From an uncultured Prevotellaceae bacterium (GTDB lineage Bacteria; Bacteroidota; Bacteroidia; Bacteroidales; Bacteroidaceae), in the NCBI GenBank assembly GCA_946408305.1, contig CAMJRQ010000058.1, forward strand, positions 1-7,545: a DNA stretch of 7,545 nucleotides, in the 5' to 3' direction. Shown here one piece after another: positions 6,880-7,545 of this stretch. Below the pieces are notes generated by a model that was given only the letters and a program-made list of their open reading frames with translations, ran no database searches and was not told where the DNA came from. Every line of letters begins with the position of its first letter. The stretch's first letter is position 1. The translations under genes were made by a program, and so were the position numbers.

Positions 6880-6887
6880 TATCTTTG
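6880..6887 (+). promoter_or_regulatory. -7 promoter box (TATCTTTG) for the DUF2795 gene
   Basis: TATCTTTG matches TAnnTTTG and is followed by CCCGCC. It lies 53 bases before the DUF2795 ATG, giving a leader of about 48 bases. No TTTG occurs at the -33 distance. A perfect 10-bp inverted repeat, GAGATTTAAA (6861-6870) and TTTAAATCTC (6924-6933), flanks the box. The bases just before the ATG are A-rich with no Shine-Dalgarno, as is usual in Bacteroidetes. Confidence 0.6.
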
Positions 6888-6940
6888 CCCGCCAAAAGAA
6901 GAAAATCGGACAAATTTGGAAACTTTAAATCTCTAAAAAT

Positions 6941-7162
6941 ATGTACTGGACACTTGAAATGGCCTCGAAGCTCGAAGACGCGCCCTGGCCTGCAACGAAA
7001 GAAGAACTCATCGACTACGCCGTGCGCAGCGGCGCCCCGCTCGAGGTAATCGAGAACCTGAACGAAATCGAGGACGAAGGCGACGTCTACGAAAACATCG
7101 AAGACCTCTGGCCCGACTACCCCACCAAAGAAGACTTCCTCTTCAACGAGGATGAGTATTGA
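6941..7162 (+). CDS. Small acidic DUF2795 domain protein
   Basis: 73 residues, highly acidic (about 22 Asp/Glu against four Lys/Arg) and complete in itself. I recognise it as a DUF2795-type protein that is strongly conserved in Bacteroidales: MYWTLEMASKLEDAPWPATK at the start, then ELIDYAVRSGAPLEVIENL and the acidic tail IEDLWPDYPTKEDFLFNEDE. The predicted fold is a small helical domain; there is no signal peptide or membrane segment, so it is cytoplasmic. The molecular function is not established. It has its own promoter box and its own terminator, so it is probably monocistronic and well expressed, but read-through from the adenosyltransferase gene 88 bases upstream is possible. Confidence 0.92.
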   Translation: MYWTLEMASKLEDAPWPATKEELIDYAVRSGAPLEVIENLNEIEDEGDVYENIEDLWPDYPTKEDFLFNEDEY

Positions 7163-7189
7163 TTGCTTGCGCTAAGCACAACTAATTGG

Positions 7190-7236
7190 AAAAAGCAATG
7201 TGGTGATTCAGGCGACGAGTCACCACATTGCTTTTT
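7190..7236 (+). terminator. Strong hairpin terminator after DUF2795
   Basis: A perfect 17-bp inverted repeat, AAAAAGCAATGTGGTGA (7190-7206) and its complement (7220-7236), extended by a G-T wobble and two more pairs, with a 7-base loop (7210-7216). The stem is A-tailed on the left and T-tailed on the right, so it can work in both directions. It begins 28 bases after the DUF2795 stop. Confidence 0.88.
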
Positions 7237-7449
7237 GGGTATAATATGATTGCGTAGCAGAAAACTCCATGAGGGTTGGGTGATTTGTTTTGAAAAGCAA
7301 GATAACACTCATCTTTTTATGAAAGACGATACTCATCTTTCTCGGCGAATACTTCTTCGAACCAAGTTCTATTCGATTTCCGTATCATTTGTGACGGTGG
7401 AATAAAATAGATAGGATTGATTTGACGGATGAAGTCATGATATTGTTTC
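7237..7449. other. AT-rich stretch without a convincing intact gene
   Basis: After the terminator the base composition drops sharply in GC compared with all genes to the left. It contains two direct copies of ACTCATCTTT 24 bases apart (7307-7316 and 7331-7340), a 28-codon plus-strand open frame beginning at 7319, and a coding-like minus-strand fragment (listed separately). Nothing here resembles a known RNA gene or transposase end. Confidence 0.55.
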
Positions 7450-7457
7450 CGAAAGTG
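7317..7457 (-). other. Coding-like 46-codon fragment, possibly the broken 3' end of a gene
   Basis: Between a TAG inside the first 48-bp repeat unit (7458-7460) and a TAA (7317-7319) the minus strand encodes 46 residues of balanced, protein-like composition, for example QYHDFIRQINPIYFIPPSQM and then TWFEEVFAEKDEYRLS. There is no start codon before an internal Met at about residue 24. I do not recognise the sequence. It could be a decayed gene tail interrupted by the tandem repeats, or chance. Confidence 0.25.
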
Positions 7458-7545
7458 CTATTTTTGCCCGCTTTCGAAAACACTATCGGCATATTTTCGA
7501 AAGTGCTATTTTTGCCCGCTTTCGAAAACACTATCGGCATATTTT
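7450..7545. repeat. Two identical 48-bp tandem repeat units, continuing past the window edge
   Basis: Bases 7450-7497 and 7498-7545 are identical over all 48 positions, and the second copy ends exactly at the window edge, so more units probably follow. Each unit splits into two related half-units of 25 bases (7451-7475) and 23 bases (7476-7498). Both begin with GAAA, share CTAT at the same offset and end in TTTC. Each unit also holds a CGAAAG/CTTTCG inverted pair, the palindrome TTTCGAAA, and a promoter-like TATTTTTG (7459-7466, 7507-7514). There are no variable spacers, so it is not CRISPR. Confidence 0.9.

Noticed and set aside
6853..6940. Riboswitch or cobalamin-responsive leader
   Set aside because: The gaps near the adenosyltransferase are too short and lack the conserved core of a cobalamin riboswitch; only a promoter box and an inverted repeat are seen.
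7450..7545. CRISPR array
   Set aside because: The 48-bp units are contiguous and identical throughout, with no unique spacers between shorter repeats, and no cas gene is visible.

Overview
The window looks like chromosomal DNA of a GC-rich member of the Bacteroidales, possibly Prevotellaceae. The evidence is the gene families present (GH92 glycosidase, DUF6057, DUF2795, a GYGVHSPFAF-type methyltransferase relative), the lack of strong Shine-Dalgarno sequences, and Bacteroidetes-type promoter boxes (TAnnTTTG, once with an upstream TTTG at the canonical distance) in front of four genes. The coding DNA is visibly GC-rich, while the last 380 bases are AT-rich.

Left part, minus strand (1-5121): a GH92 exo-alpha-mannosidase (2754-5084) with its own promoter. 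Its 92-base 3' gap contains another promoter box for a second unit: a polytopic membrane protein of the DUF6057 family (1078-2661), and 15 bases after it a lipoprotein (1-1062, cut by the window edge) combining one c-type heme motif (CINCH) with WD40-like PD40 repeats. The membrane protein and lipoprotein probably form a cell-envelope pair of unknown function. GH92 is secreted and trims terminal alpha-mannose. No SusC/SusD genes are visible beside it.

Middle (5122-5779): a gene-free divergent spacer. It holds perfect palindromes, a simple A-rich repeat, about three degenerate 22-bp tandem units and a REP-like palindromic element.

Right part, plus strand (5780-7162): a short methyltransferase-like protein without a recognisable SAM-binding loop overlaps by one base (TGATG) with a PduO-type ATP:cob(I)alamin adenosyltransferase. 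A separate small acidic DUF2795 gene with its own promoter follows and ends in a strong hairpin terminator. The two coupled genes are presumably translated together; the adenosyltransferase makes adenosylcobalamin.

Right edge (7237-7545): AT-rich DNA with no convincing intact gene. It has short 24-base-spaced direct repeats, a coding-like 46-codon fragment on the minus strand, and two identical 48-bp tandem units that run into the window edge. Each unit is made of two related half-units and carries a promoter-like TATTTTTG. The 48-bp array and the leaderless-looking promoters are the parts most worth a second look; no convincing new multi-gene system is visible.
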